The position numbers and the translations under genes are program-made. DNA of 64,000 bases from Brachyhypopomus gauderio (taxonomy: Eukaryota; Chordata; Actinopteri; Gymnotiformes; Hypopomidae): positions 19,848,985-19,912,984 of the forward strand of contig NC_135219.1 of NCBI RefSeq assembly GCF_052324685.1. Direction: 5' to 3'. The first letter of the stretch is position 1. Every line of letters starts with the position of its first letter. Below the pieces are notes generated by a model. The model ran no database searches and had not been told where the DNA came from. It was given only the letters and a program-made list of their open reading frames with translations. Positions 34,801 to 45,240 of this stretch are shown piece after piece.

Positions 34801-36039
34801 AGGTGTAAAAGCAGAGGGGGGCAAATCTGGGACGCCAGATGTTGCCGTTGAGCCCTCTGGAGGTGTTGTGGGCCTTTCAACGAAACACCAAAGAAGAAGG
34901 GTGCCCACCTGAAGACCCCAGTAAAGCGATTACCCCTCAAGCCCTAACCCCTCATGTCATCAGGCGAGGGGGTACATCGGTCGCCCGCAGGTCCCTTGTG
35001 TTCAAATACCACACTTTGGTCGTTTGTGTCGTTTGAGAGATTAGACAAGCTCGAAAGATGTATTTCGCATTTGGGCGTCTGCTACCTGTTTGTTGTTGCC
35101 ATAAAGGCAATCCCCGGCATCGTCTTGAGATCGCGGTGCGCGATTTCAAAATAAGAGCGGATAGCGTGATTGAAAAAAAAGATTCCTAAAAAAAAACCAC
35201 TTTTCAAAACAGCTCGCGGGCCAGAAATAGATAGCCCGCGGGCCGCATGTGGCTATTTGAGTATGGGGGCTATATACCCATAACCCCACCCTCTGCCTAA
35301 TTGGACCAAACCAATTACCGACTGGGGTGCGTTCATAGGGGTATGCAATAAAATGGCTTTAACATAAACACATGACAAATAATAACACATACAAAACACA
35401 GGTACCTTCAAACAATATTTACATGGACATCCATTTTGTATTATTTACCTTCGTGTACTCTTTTCCAAGGATGCTTCAGCTACCCCCCCCCCCCCCCCCC
35501 CCCCCCCTATGCTATACAGCCATGGGCTCTTCTCGCCTGCATAAAAGAATCCCTGAGGGGCACCCGCACTCCCTTGCATTTCCAACACAGGTAAGTATAC
35601 ATTTCTCCAGTGCACAACATGATTCATAAAACATATGACATTAATTAATCTAATCATAGAGTCTTTGCAATAATGGGGATGAGAGAGGTTCTTCTGACCT
35701 CATCACACCTCACCAAGTGCTGATTATTTAAGGGATTGTACTACCTAGTCCTATGAGCTAAACTAAATTGATATCCACACGCTCAGTCTTTATTGTCTAT
35801 CTTTTTGCATGCTTCCACCCAAGACGATTGCATGCAAGCACCTACAAGCACCTGGGAGATGGTCTGGGTTGCCGGTGGATGTACTGATTCCTAGGTTGGA
35901 TGTACAATTTCCGCAAGAGGACGTGCTGATGCTAGCTCCTGCCTGAGGCTCACCATCTACTCTGAAGGGACTGTGACTAATTGGTCGGGGAACAAGGACC
36001 TTAATTTTATCTGTAGAACCATCCTGCGCACCACAGAAT
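34801..36039. other. Repeat-derived interval, including a C25 tract
   Basis: No gene is seen. At 35215-35262 there is a GC-rich motif of hAT-like appearance (agcccgcgggccgcatgtgg). A run of 25 C residues occupies 35483-35507. Confidence 0.5.
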
Positions 36040-36245
36040 TGTGCTAACGGGCTGCCCAATGGAAGATGGGATCCTTTTTGAGTCTTGGTCCTCCCGAGGT
36101 TTCTTCTTAATCCCCACCATTATATGGAGTTTTTCTTTGCCTCTGTTGCCTTTGGCTTGCTCATTAGGGATCTGGACCCATACGATTGTAAAGCTGCTTT
36201 GTGACATGTGTTGTGAAAAGCGCTATATAAATAAATTTGACTTTG
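36040..36245 (+). mobile_element. LINE-2 3' tail
   Basis: It matches the tail at 27285-27490 closely (gagtcttggtcctcccgagg, cctttggcttgctcattagg, gaaaagcgctatataaataa) and ends in a (TTTGAC)-like run. It is a second, heavily 5'-truncated copy of the same LINE family. Confidence 0.82.
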
Positions 36246-36289
36246 ACTTTAGACAGCTCTCCTAGGTCCGTGGGAGTTAGTTCTCCTGG

Positions 36290-36770
36290 TTGGATTAACC
36301 CCGGAGGGTTGTCCGGGGCATAGAGCCCCACCAGTTCTTTCAGCATGCTACGATACACATGCCTCACTTTCGTCGGGTCACCAACAGGGGCGATGGTATA
36401 CACGGCCCCAGCCTCCAAAGGAGCCCCCACGTCCATATGTACCAGGACCCTCCACTGGTCTTGGATATTATTTCGACCCCTTACGCTGCAGTCGCGTACG
36501 TACACCAGCTGTCCTACTTTTAAAGCAGGGCTCCGCACCTGTGTGTCATGCTTATCTACACGGTATTCCACTGCCGCGGCCAGACGTTCCCTAGCACAAT
36601 CAAACGCCACTTGGAAGTTGGGTCTGGTGTTCTTGTATCCAACCACACACTCTCCCCTGAACCGGCAGCCGGACTCGCCCGAGCAAGAAGTTCACTGGCA
36701 ACTGCGGGTCCTGCCCGAACATCAGGAAGTGTGGCGATTCTCATGTGGACGGGTGCGGGGTGATGTTTTC
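36290..36770 (-). mobile_element. Ty3/gypsy integrase C-terminal fragment
   Basis: On the minus strand, two frames separated by a shift near 36655 give LMFGQDPQLPVNFLLG and then VGQLVYVRDCSVRG, NNIQDQW and GAVYTIAPVG. These are the linker and chromodomain-side beta barrel of a gypsy integrase. No other Pol domain is nearby, so it is a fragment. Confidence 0.8.
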
Positions 36771-37791
36771 CGATGGCTGGTTCAAGTGGGGAGGCTGACA
36801 CTCAAGGGGCCTAGCCCAAAGTCCAGTATTATTATACACCGACATGACCACCGAGCGAAACTCTCTCCAAGGAGAAATGTAGGCAAAACAAGAATCCCAA
36901 ACGCGGCCTCGAAAAAAATCGCCCGTAGATGAGCAACAGCCGAAAATACGGTAATTCTTTTAAAATACCCAACAGGCAAAGACTTGTCAAAACCTGTTTC
37001 TAACGTAATTAAGCCTGACTAAAGTGAAACATAAAATGAAAGTATGATGGTGACAAAACAATTCTGCCCGCAATGTCATTTCTTCTTCTAACACGATATC
37101 AATAAGACTCTTTTGATCAAGTCTACTGCTGCTGCAAATCTGCTTCATAGAATTGTACATTAGATGTTTCATTAAAGTCTGTGACATTTTTAATTAATTT
37201 CCCTCAGTGATTTCAAGCCCAGACACATTCTTGTCTGTTTTATTTATATTCTTAATGTACTTTACAACTGTGGCATTTAATACTATATATTTCCACTTGA
37301 TTTTTATTGCTCAACAATAACACACCCCCAGAAGTGGCCCCATAAAAGAATTCTCCAAGAGCCAGAATAAAGTGGACTGAATGAGAAATAAAACGTTTCT
37401 CATAGATGACACATATGAGACAGCTATTAGCAGTTGATGTAGACAATGTCATTTTTTTATTGTGTTTTCCTGGACATTCTGTCATAGGATCAGCAAAATT
37501 CTCCCTAAGCGTGTTGTGACATGCCTCCGCAGGCATGGGAAGTCTTCTGAGCAACTTAGAAAAGACACACAGTGAAGCGCTGGAATGCACTAGAAGGCTG
37601 GACCTCGGGGTCTGCACACAGCTCTCCAGAGACGGGCCACTATGCTTATTGCATTTGAAATCATACCTGTGTTTTCTCTTTATAAGAGATCTATTTGTAT
37701 TTGTGGTGGTTTGAGTCGTTAGTTATAAGTCAAGTGGCATTTCGTCTCCGTACTTCCAGCTCTGTGAAAGCAAGTCAGAAGCCCAGACAGG

Positions 37792-38778
37792 ATGACGGAA
37801 TTCAGTCACCCCAGCGACAACTGCACGGTCGGCAGCACGGAGCTGTACAGGTTTTATTTATCTGTGATGATAGTGGAGTTTATCGTGGCTCTTCCGCTGA
37901 ACCTCTCGGTCATATACATTTTCATCTTTAAACTGAAGTTCTGGAAGTCTAAGAGCAACAACATATTCTTGTTCAATCTGGTGCTGGCTGACATCCTGCT
38001 GCTCATCTGCTTGCTGATAAGGACGGACACCTTCTGGAGAGGCGAGAGACGCAGCGGAAACAGCGTGATGTGCAGTGTTGTCCTCTTCTTGCTCTTCCTG
38101 AACCGAGGAGTCAGCATCACCTTCCTCACGGTCATCTCCATTGACCGCTACCTCAGCGTTGTGCATTCAGGTCTGAAGAACACCCTCAAGATTCGCCAGC
38201 GCTCCGTCATCATTTCCATCCTCATCTGGGCGCTGCTGCTCGTGCTGACCACACCGGCCATGCTGAAGACCTTCGACTGCTGCGACAGCAACGAGGACGG
38301 CAGCGACATCGAGGACAGCACTGTCACAGTGGTCTTCAGAGAACTTGTGTTTTTCATCCAGGTCCTGATCCCTTTGCCCATTCTCATCTACTGCACCACA
38401 AGGATCACATTGAAACTCAGGGAAAAGACAGTGGGTGACAGGACCAAGCTCCAAAGGGCGGTGTTTCTGGTCATCTCGGTTGTGTTGGTCTTTTCTATAT
38501 GTTTTTTGCCATCTGCCATTTCAAGGACAGTGTTGCTGGTTATGAGAGCCAAGGAGTTTCCCACAGGAGAGGAAATTACAGTTCAAGTCTACGATGGCCT
38601 GATGTGCCTCTCTTATTTAAACTGTTTGCTAGACCCTATTGTGTACTGCCTGAGCAGCACAAAGTTTAAAAAGTTATATATATCTACTTATCTTTGTCAT
38701 GGTAGGTCGGCCGGGAGGCCACCAGAGGGCACGTGTACCCACTCATGCACGGACACGACACACGTCTCCTTGCACTAA
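37792..38778 (+). CDS. gpr31: GPR31-type G protein-coupled receptor, copy 1 (tail altered)
   Basis: Single-exon class A GPCR of 328 codons in the GPR31/OXER1/HCAR group. Mammalian GPR31 is described as a 12-HETE receptor. Seven hydrophobic segments are visible. The N-terminus carries an NCT glycosylation site, TM2 has LVLADILLL, TM3 ends in IDRYL, TM6 has CFLPS, and TM7 has LLDPIVYC in place of NPxxY. The call as GPR31 leans on position beside TCP10, as in mammals; an OXER1 or HCAR relative is possible. A solo LTR entered after ISTYL, so the last 27 or so codons are LTR sequence, where copy 2 has its own short basic tail. About seven residues differ from copy 2 elsewhere. Confidence 0.88.
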   Translation: MTEFSHPSDNCTVGSTELYRFYLSVMIVEFIVALPLNLSVIYIFIFKLKFWKSKSNNIFLFNLVLADILLLICLLIRTDTFWRGERRSGNSVMCSVVLFLLFLNRGVSITFLTVISIDRYLSVVHSGLKNTLKIRQRSVIISILIWALLLVLTTPAMLKTFDCCDSNEDGSDIEDSTVTVVFRELVFFIQVLIPLPILIYCTTRITLKLREKTVGDRTKLQRAVFLVISVVLVFSICFLPSAISRTVLLVMRAKEFPTGEEITVQVYDGLMCLSYLNCLLDPIVYCLSSTKFKKLYISTYLCHGRSAGRPPEGTCTHSCTDTTHVSLH

Positions 38779-39143
38779 TTCAGATTCAGATTCAGAAAAC
38801 TATTCATCCCCGGGGGGCAATTGAGGTCAAGCCACTAAGCCACTACCCCAGTCACAATCACCAGACTACTAACATCTGTGCATGGTTAGTGTGCACCCGT
38901 TATTTTCTCACAGGTTGTGCAGTCCAGTGCTACACATTCCTGAGGACAACGCGCCTCCTACGCGAGTTACACAAGAGAGTTAGTCTTGATTAAACTTTTG
39001 TAGTTTGTTCTCTGCTCTTCGTGAGTTTTTCTGCTCTTTACGTTGCTTCTGCTTTTGTTCTTGCTTGTGTACTATCATGGATAATAAAGAGCATGATGTA
39101 CAGCCATTGCCTCCGGCCGCCTCTATACCCCCGTCACAATCTT
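38690..39143. mobile_element. Solo LTR inserted in the GPR31-type coding sequence
   Basis: The 444-bp segment 38695-39138 begins TGTCATGG and ends CGTCACA. It is flanked by the 5-bp duplication ATCTT (38690-38694, 39139-39143). It is absent from copy 2 at the matching position (about 45077). It carries an AATAAA-containing stretch near 39081. Confidence 0.93.
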
Positions 39144-39445
39144 TCCTTTCTATTAAAAAAGAACACCATGCGAACCATGAAATATAGGAAGAAACACCAT
39201 ATATGCTGAACCCTATATTATCAAAATAAAACAAAGCATATTTTCAAAAATGTAGCAAGAACAATAGGTAAGCTCAAACAAGCCTACCTTTAAATTTTGT
39301 TTGATTCAACATTGAATATTCAGTCATTGTGATGTATCTTTGTTGTATATGCCATTAGAAACTGAAGCCAAAAATGATCTCAGAACAGTTGTTTGTTGGT
39401 TTAATTGTCTTTTTTAAATCTACGATAGTTATTTACTAAAATCAC

Positions 39446-42006
39446 ATGTTGTCTAGGTTTAACTGACCACTAACCATCCTTTTGAAGTTCAGTGCACCTT
39501 AAATACAAAAGTCTTTCCCAAAGGGAAGAACTCTACAGAACCTGATGAACAGTGATGACTTAGTTACCTTGAAAAAGTAATCTGATTACTGATTTCTCCT
39601 TTTAAAAGTAACTTAGTTACGTTACATATTACTTTATTTTAAAAGTAACTACGTTAGATTACAAGTTACTTTAGTAGTTACATTCAGCAGCAAAATAAGT
39701 TTTTCCAATATTCACTTTATTGGAAGTGCATTTTTAACAGTAATAATGTATTTCCTGATATTTAAATAATTTATCTTCTGACATTACGTTTGTGTTGCTG
39801 CGCTGTATTATTTGTAACTGTATTTGTAAATGTAACACAAGCGAACTATTCAGTCAGACAGCTATTTGTTGTGAAATGAAATACAATTACAATTTCAATT
39901 TTTTAAGTATGTTAGCCAAAATTCCAGCACTTTTCAAACCTGGAACACAATGCAACATTAAAATTCGTCAGGTAAATGTTCCTTCCCCTGTTTTTGAGGG
40001 GTATTTATTTACCACATATTGTTATGGAGAACATTGCACAGAATTACGTGAACACGCTCGCGCTCTCACAGGTTTGCGTGCAGCGTGCGAAGTCGAGCAC
40101 TACGGTCAGATGCAAAAGTATAACTGAGCCAAGAGGAAAGCAAATATATATATTTTTACTAAGGAAAATAAAAATAGTAACGCACAGTTACTTGGATAAG
40201 TAACTTTAATCTGATTACTGGACTGGAAATAGTAACTCAAGATATTACTCGTTACTGAAAAAGTGGTAAGATTAGAGTAACGCGTTACTAAGTAACACGT
40301 TACTGACATCACTGCTGATGAAGCTCAGCGCTTTGTCCTGCTCTGTTTTCATCTTGTCCCTCATAAAGTCGCTGCTGGCTCCAGTTCTGACACCCAAGCC
40401 ATTTCTTCCCTGTATATTCTGCAGTGGCCTTCCTGCAGAAGACAGCTCAAGTTTCATGTTTACATCAGTCTAAACTAGCATCGTCAATCACGAATGCTCA
40501 CATCTAAAGACTGCAGTGTCCTCACCACTGTGAGACACCTCACGGATGAAGGTTCTCTCCGAGCGTCCACCGTCAGCTCGGTCTTCTCCAGGACACGAGA
40601 ACCGTGGGAAAACCCGTCCGAGGTGCAAGTTGTCGCCTCAGCTTCCTTCTTTAACGCACTTCTGCTCTGTGACAGAGGAGCTTCTTTGACTGTATCGGTT
40701 TGAGACCAATGCAAGCACTGGATTTCAGCATCACTGCCATCACTGCTGGACCCAGCTGTGTCGTATATCTTAGCCAGGAGGCAGCGAGGCGTTCTGCCCC
40801 GGCCTGGTGCGCCGTCCCCGGCGTCGCTCAAAGGGTCACTGGCGTAGTCCTCATCTGACCAGTCCACATTCTTATCTCCATCATCTACTCTTGAAGGATT
40901 AGATGGAGGTTTGGGAAGTCTGTGACCCTGAGATACAGGATAATCCTCAGCACCGGTACTGTAACTAGAATAGCTACGGAGAAACAGCTGCTTGATTTCA
41001 GTACTGAGGATCAACCCATGTGTACTGCTTGGTGAGTCACTTCCTTTCAGTCACTCTGACAATGCGGTCGTTTACCTTTTTGAAGCTGACTCTTTCTTTA
41101 AGTGGGCCTGCCGTAAGGTCACTCTTATTACTGGACAGGCCAGTACAACTTTGATTGTGTCTGTTATGCTGTATATGACTTTCTCTCCTTTGATCACACT
41201 TTGATCGCTTTCTATTGGATCTCTTTTTTGTGAGTCACGTGAATCCATGCTATTCCTTACGCCTCCCTCTTTATCTCTGATCTCTGATCTCTGTTCAGAG
41301 GGATTACTGTGAGCTTCTGTGTGTAAAGGATCCAGCAGTGCTGGGATGCTTCTCTGTTGAGTAACAGGGCTACTACGCATTCTTCTGCTTTTGTCACTGT
41401 GCTGTAGAACACACACTGAAGGCTGCTGCTTCATGGACTTCACTCTCTTCTTAATCCTAGCTCCTCCATCCCCTTTACGAAGGAAGTTCCCTTTCACTGT
41501 GCTTGTGGCCCCTGTTCTGATCTATGGCAGAGAGGGAACAGCGAAATCACATGTGGCAAACGAACACGTCTCAGGTGTGAAAGCTGGTATCGTCGCTGTG
41601 TCATGAGAGACACGGGACATTGCTTTCACACGGTTTCTACCTGTATCTCCTTTCTTAGAGGTTCTTTATCCAGTTTCAGCTGCTCTTCAACAAAATCTTC
41701 AAAGGTTTTCTCTTTATCTTTTACTCCTGGATAAATAGGCCTTCATTTGAACAAAAAAGAAATGCACAGCTTGCTCATAAAGATATTAAATTATTTGACG
41801 GTGAATTTGATTCACCCTCTATTTTGCTTAAGCTGTGTCTCTTGCGTGTAGTGGAGTCCAGTACCTTTCTTCTGGGTTGGCTGGGAGATTTCTCCTGAGC
41901 CCAAAGGGGTTGAGAGTGCACTGCTCCTCTACGTGTTCCAACAGCTCCTCTTTAACAGGAGATAAGCTTCTCTGCTCTGTGCTGGCGGTTTTTGAAATCA
42001 CGGTGT
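39446..42006 (-). pseudogene. Partial duplicate of the TCP10-type gene, four exons, broken
   Basis: The matching exons are 42006-41865, 41740-41641, 41521-40526 and 40432 down to about 40315. The large exon is 996 nt against 1102 in copy 1. The differences I see are a 96-nt deletion between TCAC repeats near 41237, a 1-nt loss near 41207, a 1-nt gain near 41041 and a 10-nt loss near 40620. The 1-nt loss puts the frame into a stop at 41072. An hAT element sits at the end of the fourth exon. Nothing matching the nine downstream exons, including the G-box, follows before the duplication boundary near 39446. The copy therefore cannot make a full protein. Confidence 0.9.
39542..40322. mobile_element. 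hAT element at a TCP10-copy exon/intron boundary
   Basis: The element 39550-40314 has short inverted ends (CAGTGATG..CATCACTG) and a perfect 8-bp duplication CTGATGAA (39542-39549, 40315-40322). It is absent from copy 1 at 23203-23210. The interior is AT-rich with repeated taacttagttac-like motifs and no transposase. Confidence 0.94.
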
Positions 42007-42512
42007 CTATCACAAAAATACAACCAAAGCTTCTTTAACACTCATCAATTCAACTGCATATATCCATGAACAGATCTGCTAGTATAAATGCTATAGGCAT
42101 ACTTTTCAGTAGAACTTCACAAACATTCGTAATGGAATTGTAACGGCGGCTGGGCAGGTACAGGATGTGAGGGGTTAGCTAGATGGCTTTTTGTGTCCAT
42201 CTTAGATAAGCACAAACAAACTGACAAGGCAGCAAATCTCTAAATTACGGCAAGGCAAGTGCAGGCTTGAGCTACTTGAACCTTGATGAGCAGGCACAGA
42301 GACTCTCTCCCCCTCTCTCTCCCGCCCTCTTCCTCTCCCTCTCTCTTTCTCTCCCTCTCTCATTCTCTCTCTCTCTCTCTGTCACACTTTCTCGCATGGC
42401 TGAAGGTGCAGCAAAGACAACAGGTACCTGTGGGCTTTAAATAGTGAGCGTGCCTAATGGGGAACAGGTGCAAGAAGTGATCAGTAATGTGATGATTGAG
42501 ACCGAGGGAGTG

Positions 42513-43160
42513 TCTGTGTGTGTGAGCGTGTCCCTGTGTGTGTGAGCGTGTCCCTGTGTGTATGTGGGCGTGTCCCTGTGTGTCTGCATGTGGCCGTACC
42601 CCTGTGTGTCTGCGTGTGTGGGCGTGTCCCTGTGTGTGGGCGTGCCTCTGTGTGTCTGTGTGTGTGGGCGTGTCCCTGTGTGTCTGCGTGTGTGGCCATG
42701 CCCCTGTGTGTCTGCGTGTGTGGCCATGCCCCTGTGTGTCTGCGTGTGTGGGCGTGTCCCTGTGTGTCTGTGTGTGTGGGCGTGTCCCTGTGTGTCTGCG
42801 TGTGTGGGCGTGTCCCTGTGTGTCTGCGTGTGTGTGGGCGTGCCTCTGTGTGGCCAAGCCCCAGTGTGTCTGCATGTGTGGGCGTGTCCCTGTGTGTCTG
42901 CGTGTGTGGGCGTGTCCCTGTGTGTCTGCGTGTGTGTGGGCGTGCCTCTGTGTGGCTGCGTGTGTGGCCGTGCCTCTGTGTGTCTGCGTGTGTGGGCGTG
43001 TCCCTGTGTGTGTGGGCGTGTCCCTGTGTGTCTGCGTGTGTGTGGGCGTGCCTCTGTGTGGCTGCGTGTGTGGGTGTGCCTCTGTGTCTGCGTGTGGGTG
43101 TGCCCCTGTGTGGCTGTGTGGGCATGCGTCTGTGTGTGTGGGCGTGTCCCTGTTTGGCTG
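42513..43160. repeat. ~26-28-bp minisatellite, over 20 units
   Basis: Units of the form gtgtctgcgtgtgtgggcgt followed by gtccct are repeated with small length changes. The corresponding place in copy 1 (25384-25465) has only about three units, so the array grew after duplication. The long open frames on both strands here come from the repeat. Confidence 0.95.
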
Positions 43161-43334
43161 GGATTGATGCACTGTGACAGAAATAATTTGTGAATAGTAC
43201 CAACCTTTTCATCTCTTTTGCAAATGGCAGAATCCATCTATAAGTACATTCATTTCCAATTTTACAATTTTACTAAAACCTTAGAGAGGGGCAGTAAAGA
43301 GTCTGGATGAATCCGTGTCCTCTTGCCTGTGTGT

Positions 43335-45240
43335 GAATAATTCTTTTTAAATACCCAACAGGCAAAGACTTGTCAAAACCCGTTTCTAACGTAATTAAGC
43401 CTGACTAAAGGGAAACATAAAATGAAAGTGTGATGGTGACAAAAACAATTCTGCCCACAATGTCATTTCTTCTTCTAACGCGATATCAATAACACTCTTT
43501 TGATCAAGTCTACTGCTGCAAATCTGCTTCATAGAATTGTCCATTAGACGTTTCATTAAAGTCTGTGACATTTTTAATTAATTTCCCTCAGTGATTTCAA
43601 GCCCAGACACATTCCTGTCTGTTTAATTTATATTCTTAATGTACTTTACAACTAAGGCATTCATTACTATATCTTTCCACTTGATTTTTATTGCTCAACA
43701 ATAACACACCCCCAGAAGTTGCCCCATAAAGGAATTTCCCGAGAGCCAGAATAAAGTGGACTGAATGAGAAATAAAACGTTTCTCATAGATGACACATAT
43801 GAGACAGCTATTAGCAGTTGATGTAGACGATGTCATTTTTTAAATTGTGTTTTCCTGGACATTCTGTCATAGGAGCAGCAGAATTCTCCTTAAGCGTGTT
43901 GTGACATGCCTCCGCAGGCATGGGAAGTCCTCTGAGCAACTTAGAAAAGACACACGTTGAAGTGCTAGAATGCACTAGAAGGCTGGAGCTCGGGGTCTGC
44001 ACACAGCTCTCCAGAGATGGGCCACTATGCTTATTGCGTTTGAAATCATACCTGTGTTTTCTCTTTATAAGAGATCTATTTGTATTTGCGGTGGTTTGAG
44101 TCGTTAAGTTATAAGTCAAGTGGCATTTCGTCTACGTAATTCCAGCTCTGTGAAAGCAAGTCAGAAGCCCAGACAGGATGACGGAATTCAGTCACCCCAG
44201 CGACAACTGCACGGTCGGCAGCACGGAGCTGTACAGGTTTTATTTATCTGTGATGATAGTGGAGTTTATCGTGGCTCTTCCGCTGAACCTCTCGGTCATA
44301 TACATCTTCATCTTTAAACTGAAGTTCTGGAAGTCTAAGAGCAACAACATATTCTTGTTCAATCTGGTGCTGGCTGACATCCTGCTGCTCATCTGCTTGC
44401 TGATAAGGACGGACACCTTCTGGAGAGGCGAGAGACGCAGCGGAAACAGCGTGATGTGCAGTGTTGTCCTCTTCTTGCTCTTCCTGAACCGAGGGGCCAG
44501 CATCACCTTCCTCACGGTCGTCTCCATTGACCGCTACCTCAGCGTTGTGCATTCAGGTCTGAAGAACACCCTCAAGATTCGCCAGCGCTCCGTCATCATT
44601 TCCGTCCTCATCTGGGCGCTGCTGCTCGTGCTGACCACACCGGCCATGCTGAAGACCTTCGACTGCTGCGACAGCAACGAGGACGGCAGCGACATTGAGG
44701 ACAGCACCGTCACAGTGGTCTTCAGAGAACTTGTGTTTTTCATCCAGGTTCTGATCCCTTTGCCCATTCTCATCTACTGCACCACAAGGATCACATTGAA
44801 ACTCAGGGAAAAGACAGTGGGTGACAGGACCAAGCTCCAAAGGGCGGTGTTTCTGGTCATCTGCGTTGTGTTGGTCTTTTCTATATGTTTTGTGCCATCT
44901 GCCATTTCAAGGACAGTGTTGCTGGTTATGAGAGCCAAGGAGTTTCCCACAGGAGAGGAAATTACAGTTCAAGTCTACGATGGCATGATGTGCCTCTCTT
45001 ATTTAAACTGTTTGCTAGACCCTATTGTGTACTGCCTGAGCAGCACAAAGTTTAAAAAGTTATATATAGCTACTTATCTTTCCTTTCTGTTAAAAAAAGA
45101 ACACCATGCGAATCATGAAATATAGGAAGAAACACCCTATATGCTGAACCCTATATTATCAAAATAAAACAAAGCATATCAAAACAAAGCATATTTTCAA
45201 AAATGCAGCAAGCACAATAGGTAAGCTCAAACAAGCCTAC
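43335..45240. repeat. Segmental duplication, copy 2, right half
   Basis: Mate of 36955-39240. Similarity covers about 840 bp upstream of the receptor, the whole coding exon and the 3' flank with its AATAAA. Sequence after about 45240 is unrelated. Confidence 0.9.
44178..45125 (+). CDS. gpr31: GPR31-type G protein-coupled receptor, copy 2 (intact)
   Basis: Single-exon class A GPCR of 315 codons, nearly identical to copy 1 over the seven-helix core. It has an NCT glycosylation site, LVLADILLL in TM2, IDRYL at the end of TM3, CFVPS in TM6 and LLDPIVYC in TM7. The natural tail, FLLKKEHHANHEI, is short and basic. This copy has no insertion and is probably the ancestral-like form. The same caveat applies on GPR31 versus OXER1/HCAR naming. 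An AATAAA lies about 40 bp after the stop. Confidence 0.92.
   Translation: MTEFSHPSDNCTVGSTELYRFYLSVMIVEFIVALPLNLSVIYIFIFKLKFWKSKSNNIFLFNLVLADILLLICLLIRTDTFWRGERRSGNSVMCSVVLFLLFLNRGASITFLTVVSIDRYLSVVHSGLKNTLKIRQRSVIISVLIWALLLVLTTPAMLKTFDCCDSNEDGSDIEDSTVTVVFRELVFFIQVLIPLPILIYCTTRITLKLREKTVGDRTKLQRAVFLVICVVLVFSICFVPSAISRTVLLVMRAKEFPTGEEITVQVYDGMMCLSYLNCLLDPIVYCLSSTKFKKLYIATYLSFLLKKEHHANHEI

Larger units (their letters stand above)
36955..39240. repeat. Segmental duplication, copy 1, right half
   Basis: Closely similar to 43335-45240, covering upstream DNA, the GPR31-type gene and the 3' flank. The exception is a 449-bp insertion (solo LTR plus target duplication) in this copy. Confidence 0.9.

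Noticed and set aside
42360-43237. Frames of 210-270 codons in the minisatellite, both strands
   Set aside because: All are repeat translations (Cys-Val or His-Thr rich); five overlapping frames are open at once, as expected for a period without stops.
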